NCBI GenBank assembly: GCA_035771165.1
Contig: JAWNZC010000352.1
Coordinates: forward strand, 124,001-188,000
Direction of reading: 5' to 3'
Length of the DNA: 64,000 nt
DNA from: Paragorgia papillata
Taxonomy: Eukaryota > Cnidaria > Anthozoa > Scleralcyonacea > Coralliidae
The position numbers and the translations under genes were made by a program. The notes beneath the pieces were generated by a model. That model was given only the letters and a program-made list of their open reading frames with translations, did no database searches and was not told where the DNA came from. Shown here in pieces: positions 1 to 11,731 of the stretch (the first letter of the stretch is position 1; each line of letters opens with the position of its first letter).

Positions 1-1371
1 TTTAAATGAACTCACAAAACACACAGAAGTAAATTGATTCATTAAAACGGGTCGACATGCGGCGGAAACTCCTTTAGTGATAGTAATTATATTGGGTTTT
101 TTCTTAATGGGTGCAATATTCGGTAATATACTCTTAGCGTGAAGACTTTCATTGTATATATTATAAATAATGGACGTGAATTCAACTTCATTATAATTAT
201 CCAGTAAAAATATGTCAATTAATAAATAATCTTGTATAACCCCAAATCAAAATAACACCAAGATAGCGCTACAAATAAGGCATTTCCTGATTCCCATAGG
301 TCACAGATAGCTATCTCCCGGCTAGGCGTTCGGAAATTCAAACAATTAAAAAATTAAACCTTGGCATCTCTCCCACGTTGTTGTACAGTTTCTTCATTCT
401 AGTCACAACCCGTCATGTGTTCTTCATCAAAAACCTATGATTGTGCCAAGAACTATATTTCGAGGTAAGTGGAAGGTAAACTTATTGAAAACTCAACTCT
501 TTTTACCAAATCTAATAGATATATCTTGAAGATAAACCATAACCCATTCCCGTCCGAGGGCTTCCCCAGAGGTGAATAAAATCGTCTGGCGTTAGCCAGA
601 ATAAAATACTAAAGACCAATTCGGACAGGAATTTTCGGGCAATATTACTTCTTCTATCAAAAAGATAAAGAAATGCCGTTCTTATATACGTTACTTATTT
701 CAAACTTTCTCAGGTGTTTTTATAACATAACGAAACACACACCTTATTTTCTATTCCCTAAATAACCGCTAGAAATTATCAAGTACTATGTGCAAATATC
801 GTTTCTTCAGTAAATTTATCAAAACGTAAATTCTCCTTACTGCTCAAGATGACGTTGAAATTGCGTACGATAGAACAAGAGGAGTAAACAGTTTTTCCAT
901 CGAGTTACAGAAACACAGATTTTAGCCAGAAAGAATGTCCATTTTTCAAAATGTTACTTTATTATATATAACGGAAATTTCTGCGACAAATAACGTTGCT
1001 AGTTACCACGCGAAGCCTCTACGGAGGAGAGAGGCTAGTTACGTTGCGTTTGGCGATACGACCTAGATTTTCAAATTTTTCATTCACATGCAGCTTTCAC
1101 AATCGTCTCTCTTTTTAAATATATTTCCATTTTTCCTTCTCTTTGTTTACTATTGCATGATGTAGTTAATTGTAACACACGCCTAAAAATCAACTTTTAA
1201 ACCATAAACATTCAAAACACGCGTTGGCGTTTGCGGCGTTCATTTCACGCACAGCTTGTATGCAAACATTATAAACCACACATTATAAAATAACGAGCAG
1301 CTGATATCAATGTAAAAAGGTGGTAAACTGCCGAGATATTTAGAGAAAAAAAATAATGGATATTTCTGACT

Positions 1372-1545
1372 GCCTCAGTTGGGAGTCCCAATAGCTCAGT
1401 GGTAGAGCACTGGTACGTTAAACCAGAGACCTTGGGTTCGATTCCCAGTTGGGGCAGTCAGAAAACGTTTCTCTACAGCAGTGATTCGACTTCATTTGAA
1501 ATTATTATTCTTCATCTAAATTGAGATGTTTGATTTGGCTAACAT
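1372..1545 (+). mobile_element. tRNA-derived SINE
   Basis: A tRNA-like head at about 1385-1455 has A-box-like (AGCTCAGTGGTAGAGC) and B-box (GGTTCGATTCCC) promoter words and a pairing acceptor stem (GTCCCAA with TTGGGGC). The anticodon-position triplet reads GTT, but the base before it is C instead of the near-universal T33. The same head plus the same flank (the words CAGTCAGAAAACG and TTTCTCTACAGCAG) recurs reversed near 6770-6870 and 49300-49400, so this is a SINE family and not a single tRNA gene. Confidence 0.8.
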
Positions 1546-1643
1546 TGCGAGTATTAGATATATAAACAAAGCACGAGATGGATGAAATATAGCGATTGTA
1601 TTCTAGTGTCGTAGTACAACATAAAATACATAGAGTTGCTCTA

Positions 1644-1678
<35 letters not shown>

Positions 1679-1684
1679 ATATAT

Positions 1685-1830
1685 ACAAAGTATGAAGTAT
1701 AGTTTTACCTTAAAGTCTTCGCTACCAGAGGTTTCACCCTAAACGGGATCAGAGTCGCCTGATGATCCCGTTTAGGGTGAAAACCTCTGGTAGCGAAGAC
1801 TTTAAGGTAAAACTATACTTCATACTTTGT
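1685..1830. repeat. Near-perfect palindrome (foldback)
   Basis: Arms of about 60 bp are exact or nearly exact inverted copies (for example ACAAAGTATGAAGTATAG at the left and its reverse complement at 1813-1830), with a short centre near 1755-1760. The right flank carries TTTTGCTCTATCT, a word shared with other foldback and hammerhead-like repeats here (near 51245 and 51370). No coding content. Confidence 0.85.
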
Positions 1831-1890
1831 ATTTTGCTCTATCTATATATGGTATTGAGCACTCTCTAACATTTCGTGAACCAAAACTCA

Positions 1891-1940
<50 letters not shown>

Positions 1941-2037
1941 ATAGTAACGATGTCTTATATCGACGTTTCAAACAGTGCTCAATATCTCGGGAGATAGAGC
2001 GATATATATGTAAGATAACTAAAGGGTGTTCGTTGTT

Positions 2038-2101
2038 ACTCAGGAGTTTCACGCCCGTAGACGTTGTCTGAAGATCGTCTACGGGCGTGAAACTCCTGAG
2101 T
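2038..2101. repeat. Short palindrome
   Basis: ACTCAGGAGTTTCACGCCCG at the left is mirrored by CGGGCGTGAAACTCCTGAGT at the right around a short centre. It sits next to TA microsatellites in the same style as the palindrome at 1685-1830. Confidence 0.85.
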
Positions 2102-2119
2102 ATATATATATATATATAT

Positions 2120-2236
2120 CTTATTAGATGTTTTGGCACGAGTTGTGCCGTATTTTGACGAGCCTGCAGGGCGAGTCAAAATACAAACAACGAGTAAAAA
2201 TATACAGCGATACTACACACCAAAACATCTAATAAG
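2120..2236. repeat. Small inverted-repeat element (MITE-like)
   Basis: CTTATTAGATGTTTTGG at the left end is repeated inverted as CCAAAACATCTAATAAG at the right end. The interior is about 80 bp with a second inverted pair (TATTTTGACGAGCC with GGGCGAGTCAAAATA). No target-site duplication is clear, because the left side abuts a TA microsatellite. Confidence 0.6.
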
Positions 2237-3253
2237 AGAGTTATTATACAACTGCTCTGATCAACAAATTTTTATGGAAAAATAAAACTCTAAAAAGGCC
2301 AGAGAAGTAGCGTGACTTGCACCAGGACAAAATAATAAGCATACATGAAGTAGTCTCCCGTGTGATAAATTTGATTGGCTAACAATCCAAATAACCAGTG
2401 CAAATAACTAACTATCCAAATATCGCTGTATATTTGCACTCATTTTTAGCGTTATTTGGACAGTTTTTAATGCAGTTGTATAATAAATATATATATTGAT
2501 TAATCTTGAGTTTATATTTATATTAAGAAATGTGCTAATAAAATTTAAAGTAACTTAACACCGTAAAAAACTTGATGAAAAAATAATGCACGCTGCAGAC
2601 AGTAATTCTCTTTCGAGCCCTGGTGCAAATGACGAAAACGTTTGGATCTTACTTTAAAATTTTTTTAGTATATACACTGTATTAACATTCATTAACATAA
2701 CTGATTAATATTTCATCATGTTCGCATGTCTGACTACCAAATTCCTCAGGTTTCCTCCAGGTACTCCAATTTCCTCATGTAGTAACAATAGACCAATAAG
2801 AGGTGGTCCTTACTGGACCTCTAGGGAGCACAGTTTAGATATAACTGATAGGGTTATCCAGTATAAATAGATTTAGAATTAGTTTATTCGATAAAAACTT
2901 GGTGTACCACAAAAGGTTAATTACCTCTTTCCCGTCCAATGACTTATATTATTTTGACTCAAGACTGATCGAGACAAAAAAAAGGTTAAAGAAACCACAC
3001 GAATTTTCTATTAATTTTCAAAACCAAATTTCATCAAGTGTCTAGTCCTCAATTATACTGTCAATACGCCACAACAATTTATGTTAGCACAACCATGCAA
3101 GACATGCAAGGGAAGAGATAAAATGTTTCGCATATAGATTTTAAAGTATATATGTTTTAATTTCAGGACTTGCCATGACGATGCTGCGTTTCCCAAATTC
3201 AATTTAGACATTAATATCAGATGCCACAGGATTGCATATTTTTACTAACCAAA

Positions 3254-6200
3254 ATGTCGGAAGAAGAGAAGATTAAAAATCAGAATGAGACAAGCAGTGC
3301 TCATATTTTGGAAAGTATTGTGTTGGACTGGAGAAATCTTAAATCTAAACGACAAAAGCGAAGGAAATTTAAAGATTATCAGGAACAACTTTTACAAGAA
3401 ACCCCAGGAGCCGCATGCAGGACCAATGTCGCAATGCATGCCGTTATCGACGTCACTGCTGAAGGATGTGAAAACCAGAGTAGAGGAATGGGAGCGACAG
3501 CAGAAATACGTAACCAGGCTTTGATCCATTACGTCGCCCGCTTGGCTAGCTCTAATAGTGATCAAGACGAGTTTGACTTTTCATTTGTGGAATCTCTGCT
3601 GGAGAATGGAGCAGATATAAATACTGCTGACAAATATGGACAAACTATCTTTCACGAAGTTGCACGATCGTGGAATGTCGATGTCGCCCGATTTCTCCTT
3701 AATAGAGGTATGGCAATCATGCAAACAGGGCCATATTTTAACCACTTTTAATAATTGTCTATTTTTAAAGTGGCTCTGAAACGAAAATTAAGTTTGTCTT
3801 ATTTGAAAGAACACTTAAAATGATAGAGTAACATTTTTTGCAGTTTTTCGTTTCCTTGCTTCGTTCTTGAGATATTCAAGTTTGTTTGATATGCAAATTA
3901 AACATTTTGACGTCACATGTGCATAATGACTTATCGAAAATAAAAAAAGTTATATATACTTTGCTATTATCAAACCAAAATAATTCGAAGGAAGTAAGTG
4001 CTTGTGTTTCGCCCAGAATACTAAACATGTAGATTTTCAAGTGATTATATTTGACAATAGCAAAGATATATAACTTTTTTCGACAACTCATTATGCACGT
4101 GCGACGTCAAAATGTTTAATTTGCATATCAAACAAACTGAAATATCTCAAGAACGAAGCATGGAAACGGAAAACTTCAAAAGATGTTACTCTATCATTTT
4201 AAGTGTTCTTTCAAATAAGACTGACTTAATTTTCGTTTCATAAGCACTTTAAAGACAACATTCACCTGATTTTGTTTGTTCAATGCATATTATCTAGGAG
4301 CCAACATTAACCAACAAGACAGATACGGTCGAGCTCCACTACACGTAGCTTCAGCAGTTGACTACACTGAGATGATCGAGTTTCTCCTCAGTCGAGGAGC
4401 TCAGATGGATATAACGACATTCGGAGAATTACAAACGCCGATACATTTTGCCGCCAAAAATGACGCTTGCGAAGCTCTGAAACTATTAATAAACTACGGT
4501 GCGAGCATCAATTGCCGCGACTATCAAAACCGAACGCCACTTCAGGTAAATAAATTAAAGACTGTTTAATAATCAAGCAGAAGTATTTTCATCACCCTCC
4601 AACTCCTCCTGTTTAATGCCCTCTCCTTCATTATTGCGTATGTTTGTTGGTTCTTCAGTTCATGTAACATTCCTATTCTGGGTCTCCCTCGTGGACGTTT
4701 ACCCCACATTCTTCATTCTATTACATCCTTCATCAACCCTTCTGTTCTCAAGTTATGGCCAATCCATTTCTTCTTTCTTGATATTATGACGTCAATCATC
4801 GATCTGGCCTCTCCTATCCGCGTTAGTACTTCTTCATTTGTGATTCTTTCAATGTAGCTGATCTTCTTCAACCTCCGCCATAACCACATTTCTAATGCCT
4901 CTCCTATCCGCGCTAGTACTTCTTCATTTCTGATTCTTTCAATGTAGCTGATCTTCTTCAACCTCCGCCATAACCACATTTCCAATGCCTCTCCTATCCG
5001 CGCTAGTACTTCTTCATTTCTGATTCTTTCAATGTAGCTGATCTTCTTCAACCTCCGCCATAACCACATTTCCAATGCCTCTCCTATCCGCGTTAGCTAG
5101 TACTTCTTCATTTCTGATTCCTTCAATGTAGCTGATCTTCTCCAACCTCCGCCATAACCACATTTCTAATGCTTCCAACCTTTTAATCTCCTGCTTCTTT
5201 GGTATCCATGGCTCACATCGACACAGCGCCACGCTCCGCACTAAAGACTTCAGCATCCTCTTTTTTTAGATCCTTGTTCATTCTCGTTGAAAACAGCTCT
5301 TTTCTCTAGAGGTGTTTTATCCAGGAATAAAAACACGAAGCCGAGTGTTTTATACCATATAAAATACAAACTGTGAGTTTGTTTAACGGTTTCAAAAAAC
5401 AAACCATTTTGGTAAATTCATTAATGTAAAAAAATTTGAAGATTGACCTTGTCGGTGAGTCGTAAAATGCAGCCAGGGATCCGTCTCTTTATCACATATA
5501 AAGATACTCACTAAACATGGATTTCTTTATTTCTTTCATGGATATTCTGGTTTTTCCTTCATGAATTATGTGGTTTTTTAAAAAGTAAACCAATGACATG
5601 AAGATACAATCTATTATTTAGACCCAAAGTATTCCAATAAAACAACTTAATTGCACTTTTAAAGTTGCTAATCTGAATCAGTATTTAGTATTTGCCATCT
5701 TGGATACATTTTTGATATGCATGTGACGTCATAAGCTGGGTAAAGCGAAAACTTTAGTTAGCCATACTTTCACATATATAAGTCTGAAACTCATTTGTGT
5801 AGATGATTTTCATTCTTGATTAAACCACAACACTTTAGAAACATACCACAGAAATTCAGAAGCCAGAAGAATAAGTTTCATCATGTTTACCCAGCTTGTA
5901 ACGTCAGTTAATTAGCTAGGCAAGGGCTTACAACAAGATGGCGAACGGCAAGATTGTCTTTTGTCAGAATTAGTGATGTCGTTTGGCACAAGAGTTGTTT
6001 TGTTTACTTGGATTGCCATCGCAAGACAGTTTGTTAATCAGAAATTTAAAAATATGTACTTGTAATTTTTGTTGCTCTTACCCTTTAAATACATTATAAT
6101 GGAGACAACAGCCACCACTAATATATTAAACAAATTATATAGGGTATAAAAATCAGGTTTTAAACAATGCGTTTCATTTTGAAGGTGGCAGCATCAATGA

Positions 6201-9200
6201 GTAGATCCAAAGCAGCTCGATTTCTGGTAGAACTTGGAGCACCAAGTGGCGTGTACGATCACAATGGCGAGATGACACTGTCTCTTCTCATACTAAAGAT
6301 GCCGGAGGTACTGTTTTGTAAATTGAACTGTTTAAGTCTGAGTACGTAATGTATAACTTTTGACAAAGTCTTTCTCTGAGTTGAACTTACGACAGCTTGT
6401 ACAGCAAAAACATACGAAGAAACTTTACCAACTCAAGCTGAAAACATGTACAAAAAACATGTTCCAATTATTGCTGGCTGTTTTTAAATATAAAATAATG
6501 CCGAATACAAAGGAGATAATCATTTGACTCCAAAACCAACCCAAGCTGGCCCCTTTGCTATTTTACTCTGTCTAACGCCAGACGATTTTCCTCGTCAAGT
6601 GAGAACCTCTATATTAGTCAAAAGGTTAAGGAGGTTTTTCCTGATACTCAACATAGCTTGACTTAACAAACTGACAACTTGACTTGTAGTTATAAACATT
6701 CAGTTGGCCTACAGCAGCGTATATATGTGAAAAAGAAGAATTTAAAAAGTCAAATCACTGACTGCTACAGAGAAAAGTTTTCTGACTGCCCCACCCGGGA
6801 ATCGAACCGAAGGTTTCTGGTTGAACGTACCAGCGCTCTACCACTGAGCTGTTGGGACTCTGGCTGAGGCAGTCAGAAATATACATATATCAAATATCGC
6901 ACACATTACCGTAGCTCATCGGGGGATATCTAATTCACCTAAACGAAGAGTTAGGTATCTTTCTCCAGGACAAAGTCGGCTTGAACCAAGCCACAGTAAG
7001 TTATAAACATTCAGTTGTACTTTAGCAGCGTATAGGTGAAGAAGAAGAATTTCAAATAATTTATTTATTCATTCATTCATTCATTCATTCATTCATTCAT
7101 TCATTCATTCATTCATTCATTCATTCATTCATTCATTCATTCATTCATTCATTCATTCGTCCATTGATTCGTTCATTCATTCATTCGTTCATTCATTCGT
7201 TCATTCATTCATTCATTCATTCGTTCGTTCGTTCGTTCGTTCGTTCGTTCGTTCGTTCGTTCGTTCGTTCGTTCGTTCGTTCGTTCGTTCGTTCGTTCGT
7301 TCGTTCGTTCGTTCGTTCGTTCGTTCGTTCGTTCGTTCGTTCGTTCGTTCGTTCGTTCATTCATTCCTTCATTCATTGATTCGTTCATTCATTCATTCAG
7401 GTGGCCATCTTAGCGCTGGATCAATTTCGTTCCGAAGACATGATTAACAGAAAAGAATATCATTTTCTAAACTACGTTGAAGGACCAAGAATTATTGAAA
7501 AAGATCCAAGAGAGAACAAAGCAAGATCTCCGTTAGAGATTGCTATTCAGTACGAAAACTACAGTATAATAATGCACCCAGTAATGAAGAGATTAATCAA
7601 AACAAAATGGGATCTTTTTGGCAAGAAGGGAGCACGTCTTGATCTCGTGACTAACGTTATCTTCGCTTTTGTATGGACCATTCTCGGAATCACCATGCCA
7701 CAGCACGCTGACCGCTTATACTCGCCGTTGCAGAATACCTGGTGGCGTCTGCTGACCGCACTAATCGCTATCCTCTTAACGTGTCTTGAAGTCTACAAGC
7801 AAGTGTCTAGTTTAATTTACATCAACAAAGCCATACGACGATGGAAAACATTTCGTGAAAGAACGTTAAACACAGACAAACAATTTTGCCACCCAAAATG
7901 GAGGGACGAAAACGAATATCTAGACAAGGAGATCAAAGCCGCTCGTGAAGAACGTTTCTTTGCGAGACAAGATGGCTGGATTATTCTCGATTGGATAGTA
8001 CTTACACTCATAGTCTCCGGATTAACCTCTCATCTTGTTTTCCTTTTTATTGGATCAAAGCCTTCACGTGATGTTCACGTGCGCATAGTGTCGTTTCTAT
8101 TAATAGTTCTTTGGATCCGTTTGTTAAAGTTCACGAGACCATTTGAAGAACCTGGACCATTCGTCGCCTCTATAGGTCCAATGCTAAAAGATTTTTTCAA
8201 ATGGTCCCTCCTCTTTTGTTTGCTCTTTATTCCATACGCAGCAATATTTTGGATGATATTTGGCCCGGCCAATACAGAGTATACTCCATTTTTCTCCGAT
8301 ATTCCAGGTCTTCTTTTCTCAGTCTTTACCATGGCAGCGTTCAGTAATCTTTCAGAGATTGGCGATATGGCCAAGATTGATCAGAGTATGGCGAGATTAT
8401 TGACCAGCAGTTTCGTAGCTGTCTCCACCATTGTCACTCTTAATCTTCTCATAGCAATGCTGGCTGATACGTTCACGCGTATGTATGAAAATTGTTTAGA
8501 AACGGCGTCAATGCAACGAGCAAAAACAATCCTCTACCTCGAACAAACTCTGTCACCGAGTGCGTGGCAAAAATACTGTGAGTACATACACTCCGAGTGT
8601 AGTCCCGAGGTGACGAGCTTAACCGAAGATGTGACGATGGGCAAACGAGATAAGCTCAGGTTAAAAGAAACCCTACATCAAAGAGTTGACGAGATTCATG
8701 CCGTGGTCCGCGATCGCTTCGCTAAGCGAATAGGTACAGAGACATCGGACATAGATCGATTACTAGAAGGAGTAAATAAGTTGAACGAAAATCTCTCATT
8801 TGCATTACGTCATATGAAAGGACAAGAAAGTGATGTACTTGTATCAGATTCCAGTGTTCTCAACATGAATATTGTTTTGAAACAACCAAAGAAAAGAACA
8901 GTGGCTGCTGCGGTGAATAAAACGCCAGTTAAATCCGGGGCAAAAAGAAATAAGAAGATACGTCATCAAACGTCATCAAATCATTCAAGTCAAGCTGCAG
9001 CGGAGGAAAGATTAACTAACCAAAATATGATCACCCAGCTAGATAATGTCCTTGATCTGATGAAAAACGCACTAAACAAAGGAAAACTACACTTCAATTT
9101 AAATGGGAAGGCACTTGTAACACAGACTCCAAATGAAAAGAATACCGCTGTCCAAATGCACAGCATGGAAGATACAGGAACGTGGACAGGTGATGACGAA

Positions 9201-9722
9201 ATCACATCTATGTCGGAGAAAGACTGGGCACACTACGAAACCCATGTCAACGGAGAGATGCACGGGATAATGAATCCCTCGTGGTCTGTTAATATGGGAC
9301 AACCTGAGGATGATAATAGTACGATGCAAGATACTACACAGGAAAGCTCGTTAGACACTTGTGATGAAGTACCAGGTAACATGTCCATATTTCTTACATT
9401 ATATTATAATGCACTGCACTGTACTACACTATACACTGCCATGAAATGTACTGTCTAGCAATGTACTGTAGTGCACTGGAATTTTCTCTCCAATTTGTAT
9501 CATCATCATCATCATCATAATCATCATCATCATCATAATCATCATAATCATCATCACCATCACCATCACCATCACCATCACCATCACCATCACCATCACC
9601 ATCACCATCATCATCATCAACATCAACATAATGATCATCATAATAATCATCATCATCATCATAATCATCATCATCATCATCATCAATCATCATCATCAAT
9701 CACCATCATCAATCATCATCAT

Positions 9723-9769
<47 letters not shown>

Positions 9770-9811
9770 ATCATAATCATCATCATCATCAATCATCATC
9801 ATCATCATCAT

Positions 9812-9849
<38 letters not shown>

Positions 9850-10730
9850 ATCATCATCATCATCATCATCAATCACCATCATCATCATCATCGTCATCAT
9901 CATCATCATAATCATCAATCATCAATCATCAATCATCAATCATCATCATCATCATCATCATCATCATGGTTATTACTCTTATGTTATCATTACAAGGAAG
10001 CAATGACAGTCGTGCCCAGGCTCCAGGTCATTCAGAATATTCTAGCGGTCAAATCAGCTCAATAGAAAGACAAAGAGCGCGTTACGAAGACAGTAGTTTC
10101 TTATCAAGCAGTACTGAACACGATGGAAACATATCTTGGGATGACGTTGGACATGAAGAGTCAGAATCCAGTCATAGCAACGCTTCTTTACCCGACAACA
10201 CATCGAGAGAAACGAGACCAAGTATACAGCACCAAGATACAAACCAGCAATATTCTGATGAATGTCCTCAATTGCAAGACATTTCGTTGCAAAGTGAGAA
10301 CAGCGACAGCCACGGCAACATTTCGGATACAAGTAGTCAACAACTAAGCAACAACTGCATCAACGAGCTTTGTGAAAACATCAATGAGCCATACACGTCG
10401 TGTCATGATGACACAAGCAGCAGTCAAGCTAGTTTCGTCAGCAATCAGTATAGTTCCAGTGATAATGCCACGTCCACTGACGACATAGATCTAAGCAGCT
10501 CAGAGTCAGTCGCTCTCTTCTCGCCAAGTAACATTCATAAAGAACTCGGGTCTACGGGCCCGCATGTTCGATGGGCTGATACCGCTGATGACCCATGCGG
10601 TACCCGGTTCCTCAACATTAGAGAGATTTCAACATCGCCTTCTGATACTTATTCTGTTGATAATCATGTTGTTGATAGCGATACAGCGAGCGGAGAAGAT
10701 TCACAAGCAATTATCAATTGTTATACTTGA
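3254..10730 (+). CDS. Ankyrin-repeat TRP cation channel, five coding exons
   Basis: Exons: 3254-3707, 4298-4545, 6185-6307, 7401-9375, 9997-10730, giving 1177 residues. All junctions are GT/AG and phases agree. The start at 3254 has A at -3; an in-frame ATG at 3221 would add 11 residues, and a stop lies just upstream at 3212. Ankyrin repeats cover about residues 85-300 (phrases such as NGADINTADKYGQTIFHEVA and YGRAPLHVASA). Exon 4 holds a TRP-type six-helix ion channel from about residue 355, with the last membrane helix and gate around LNLLIAMLADTF near residue 622. The C-terminal tail is Ser/Gln/Asp-rich (exon 5). Family knowledge: such proteins are plasma-membrane cation channels in sensory or calcium signalling. 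The subfamily (TRPV-like, TRPA-like or TRPC-like) is not resolved by eye. Introns hold a TTAA foldback element, a reverse-transcriptase relic, SINEs and two large microsatellites. Confidence 0.9.
3769..4248. mobile_element. Foldback MITE with TTAA target duplication
   Basis: It is flanked on both sides by TTAA (3765-3768 and 4249-4252). The ends are inverted copies over nearly 190 bp (left AGTGGCTCTGAAACGAAAAT; right end mirrors AGTGCTTATGAAACGAAAAT). TTAA duplication is known for piggyBac-type elements; the assignment is an inference because no transposase is present. A 481-bp relative of the same build lies at 58518-58998. It lies in TRP intron 1. Confidence 0.8.
4600..5256 (-). pseudogene. 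3' relic of a non-LTR retrotransposon reverse transcriptase, with internal tandem repeats
   Basis: On the minus strand the translation contains phrases typical of the C-terminal end of endonuclease/reverse transcriptases: EMWLWRRLKKISYIERI, RNEEVLARIGEA, WIGHNLRTEGLMKDVIE, then GKRPRGRPR and a final WR. A stop interrupts the reading after DVIE. The EMWLWRR..IGEAL module (30 residues, 90 bp) is repeated in tandem at about 4808, 4898, 4988 and 5078; the last copy carries a 4-base insertion that shifts the frame. No catalytic domain is present. It sits in TRP intron 2, antisense to the gene. Confidence 0.8.
6680..7060 (-). mobile_element. tRNA-derived SINE copies, reversed
   Basis: The reverse complement of 6783-6860 matches the tRNA-like head at 1385-1455 (inverted B box GGAATCGAACC; CCACTGAGCT of the A box). 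Extra SINE body lies to the right (TATCGCACACATTACCG, TTTCTCCAGGACAAAGTC) and is shared with the copy at 49251-49590. The segment GTTATAAACATTCAGTTG occurs twice (about 6691 and 6991), which suggests a dimeric or nested insertion. It sits in TRP intron 3. Confidence 0.75.
7063..7400. repeat. TTCA/TTCG tetranucleotide microsatellite reaching a splice acceptor
   Basis: About 330 bp of TTCA units followed by TTCG units and then TTCA units again. It runs directly into the acceptor CATTCATTCAG at 7391-7400 that starts TRP exon 4, so the microsatellite itself supplies the pyrimidine-rich acceptor context. Confidence 0.95.
9498..9966. repeat. ATC/ACC trinucleotide microsatellite in TRP intron 4
   Basis: About 470 bp of CAT/ATC-type units with CAC, AAT and GTC variants. 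It ends 30 bases before the acceptor TTACAAG at 9990-9996. Long open frames here (poly-His, poly-Ile, poly-Asp/Met) are artefacts of the repeat. Confidence 0.95.
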
Positions 10731-11731
10731 GAGAAACGTAAACATAATAATTCGTTACCAACAACAATTTCTGACGAAGAAAATATAAACCATTTGAACA
10801 AAATGAATCTCGGATAAATACGGTTTACGAAATTAATCTCGGATAAATATGTCCTTAAATAGTATACAAGACTCGTTTTAAAAAAAAAACACATTAGCCT
10901 TCTCCGGACACATTAATGTTAAGTTACTGCGATAAGAAATTGCTTGGCAGCAAGCACGATTTAAACAATTTATAGAGGGAAATGTAACATATCTGAGTAT
11001 ACTCTATCGAAATATAGTGAGGTTAGATATACTGCCGAAACAGAGAACGTAGGAATCTAACGTTTCGAGCGAAGGCCCTTCGTCAGAGAGAAACGTGAAG
11101 GGCCTTCGCTCGAAACGTTAGATTCCTACGTTCTCTGTTTCGGCAGTATATCTAACCTTACTATATTTCGATTGTTGTTTCTACACTGCCTACGCAGCAC
11201 GCTACTTTTATTTCACAATTTGGATTATATATATATATATATTATGGAAATACAACTACGGTACAATTTTATAATATAACTAACATGTGCAAATCGTATT
11301 TAGTAATAATATATGCAAATTTTATGGAAATGTATAATATATTCAAATCGGTAAGACTTTAAATTGTAAGATTTTAAAAATTTTATTAATACTTCTTTTC
11401 TATATTTCTTCTTATTTTTTGCTTCGAGAAATTTTGACTATACATTAATATTTTACTTAAACAATATGTTGTCTTCTACAAAACATTGTCAAGTCCACGA
11501 CAACGTTAAACGTCTAATACTTTTATCATCGATTAAAAATATATTATTCCCATTTCCCACGACAAACCTTTAAGGTACAATTGAGCGGGATTTAACTCCC
11601 AAGAATTAAAACAATTACACGTGACTAAAAGTCTGAATAAAACTTACCAAAGAAAAAATGACTGATTACGACAGAACTCGTATTACGTCACATCAATTAC
11701 GTCACCTCGATTACGTCACCTCGCAAGTGAC
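10731..11731. other. Convergent intergenic region between TRP and ADAR genes
   Basis: The two genes end tail to tail. Apart from the palindrome at 11006-11172 and a short TA run at 11226-11241, I see no coding potential. GACGTCA-like words (ATTACGTCA) recur at 11691-11720. Confidence 0.6.
11006..11172. repeat. Palindrome with hammerhead-ribozyme-like core
   Basis: Arms of about 75 bp, from ATCGAAATATAGTGAGGTTA to its mirror at 11153-11172, are inverted copies. The minus strand reads CTCTGACGAAGGGCC...GCTCGAAACGTTAGA: a CUGANGA box, a short hairpin, GAAAC and a GUU-type cleavage triplet, with UCU/AGA able to pair as stem I. Known biology: such motifs sit in terminal repeats of Penelope-like retroelements. 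An extra A beside stem II weakens the match. Related copies: 55935-56010 and 62300-62780. Confidence 0.5.

Larger units (their letters stand above)
1..3220. other. Intergenic region, repeat-rich
   Basis: I see no convincing coding exon here. It holds a dispersed repeat near 545-625 with the words CGTCTGGCGTTAGCCAGA and AATAAAATACT, which recurs near 6560-6600, 21430-21545, 22630-22790, 23395-23440, 24520-24660 and 50265-50310. It also holds a tRNA-derived SINE, TA microsatellites (about 1643-1684 and 1893-1932), and palindromes listed separately. A pyrimidine-AG acceptor near 3164 suggests that a 5' untranslated exon of the TRP gene begins there. Confidence 0.6.

Noticed and set aside
1385..1455. 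Functional tRNA-Asn
   Set aside because: C replaces the near-universal T33 and the same unit with the same flanks occurs at two other places, so it is a SINE head.
9424..9813. Long open frames encoding poly-Asp, poly-Met, poly-His or poly-Ile
   Set aside because: All are readings of one ATC trinucleotide microsatellite in TRP intron 4; no flanking domain, and splice sites on both sides remove it.
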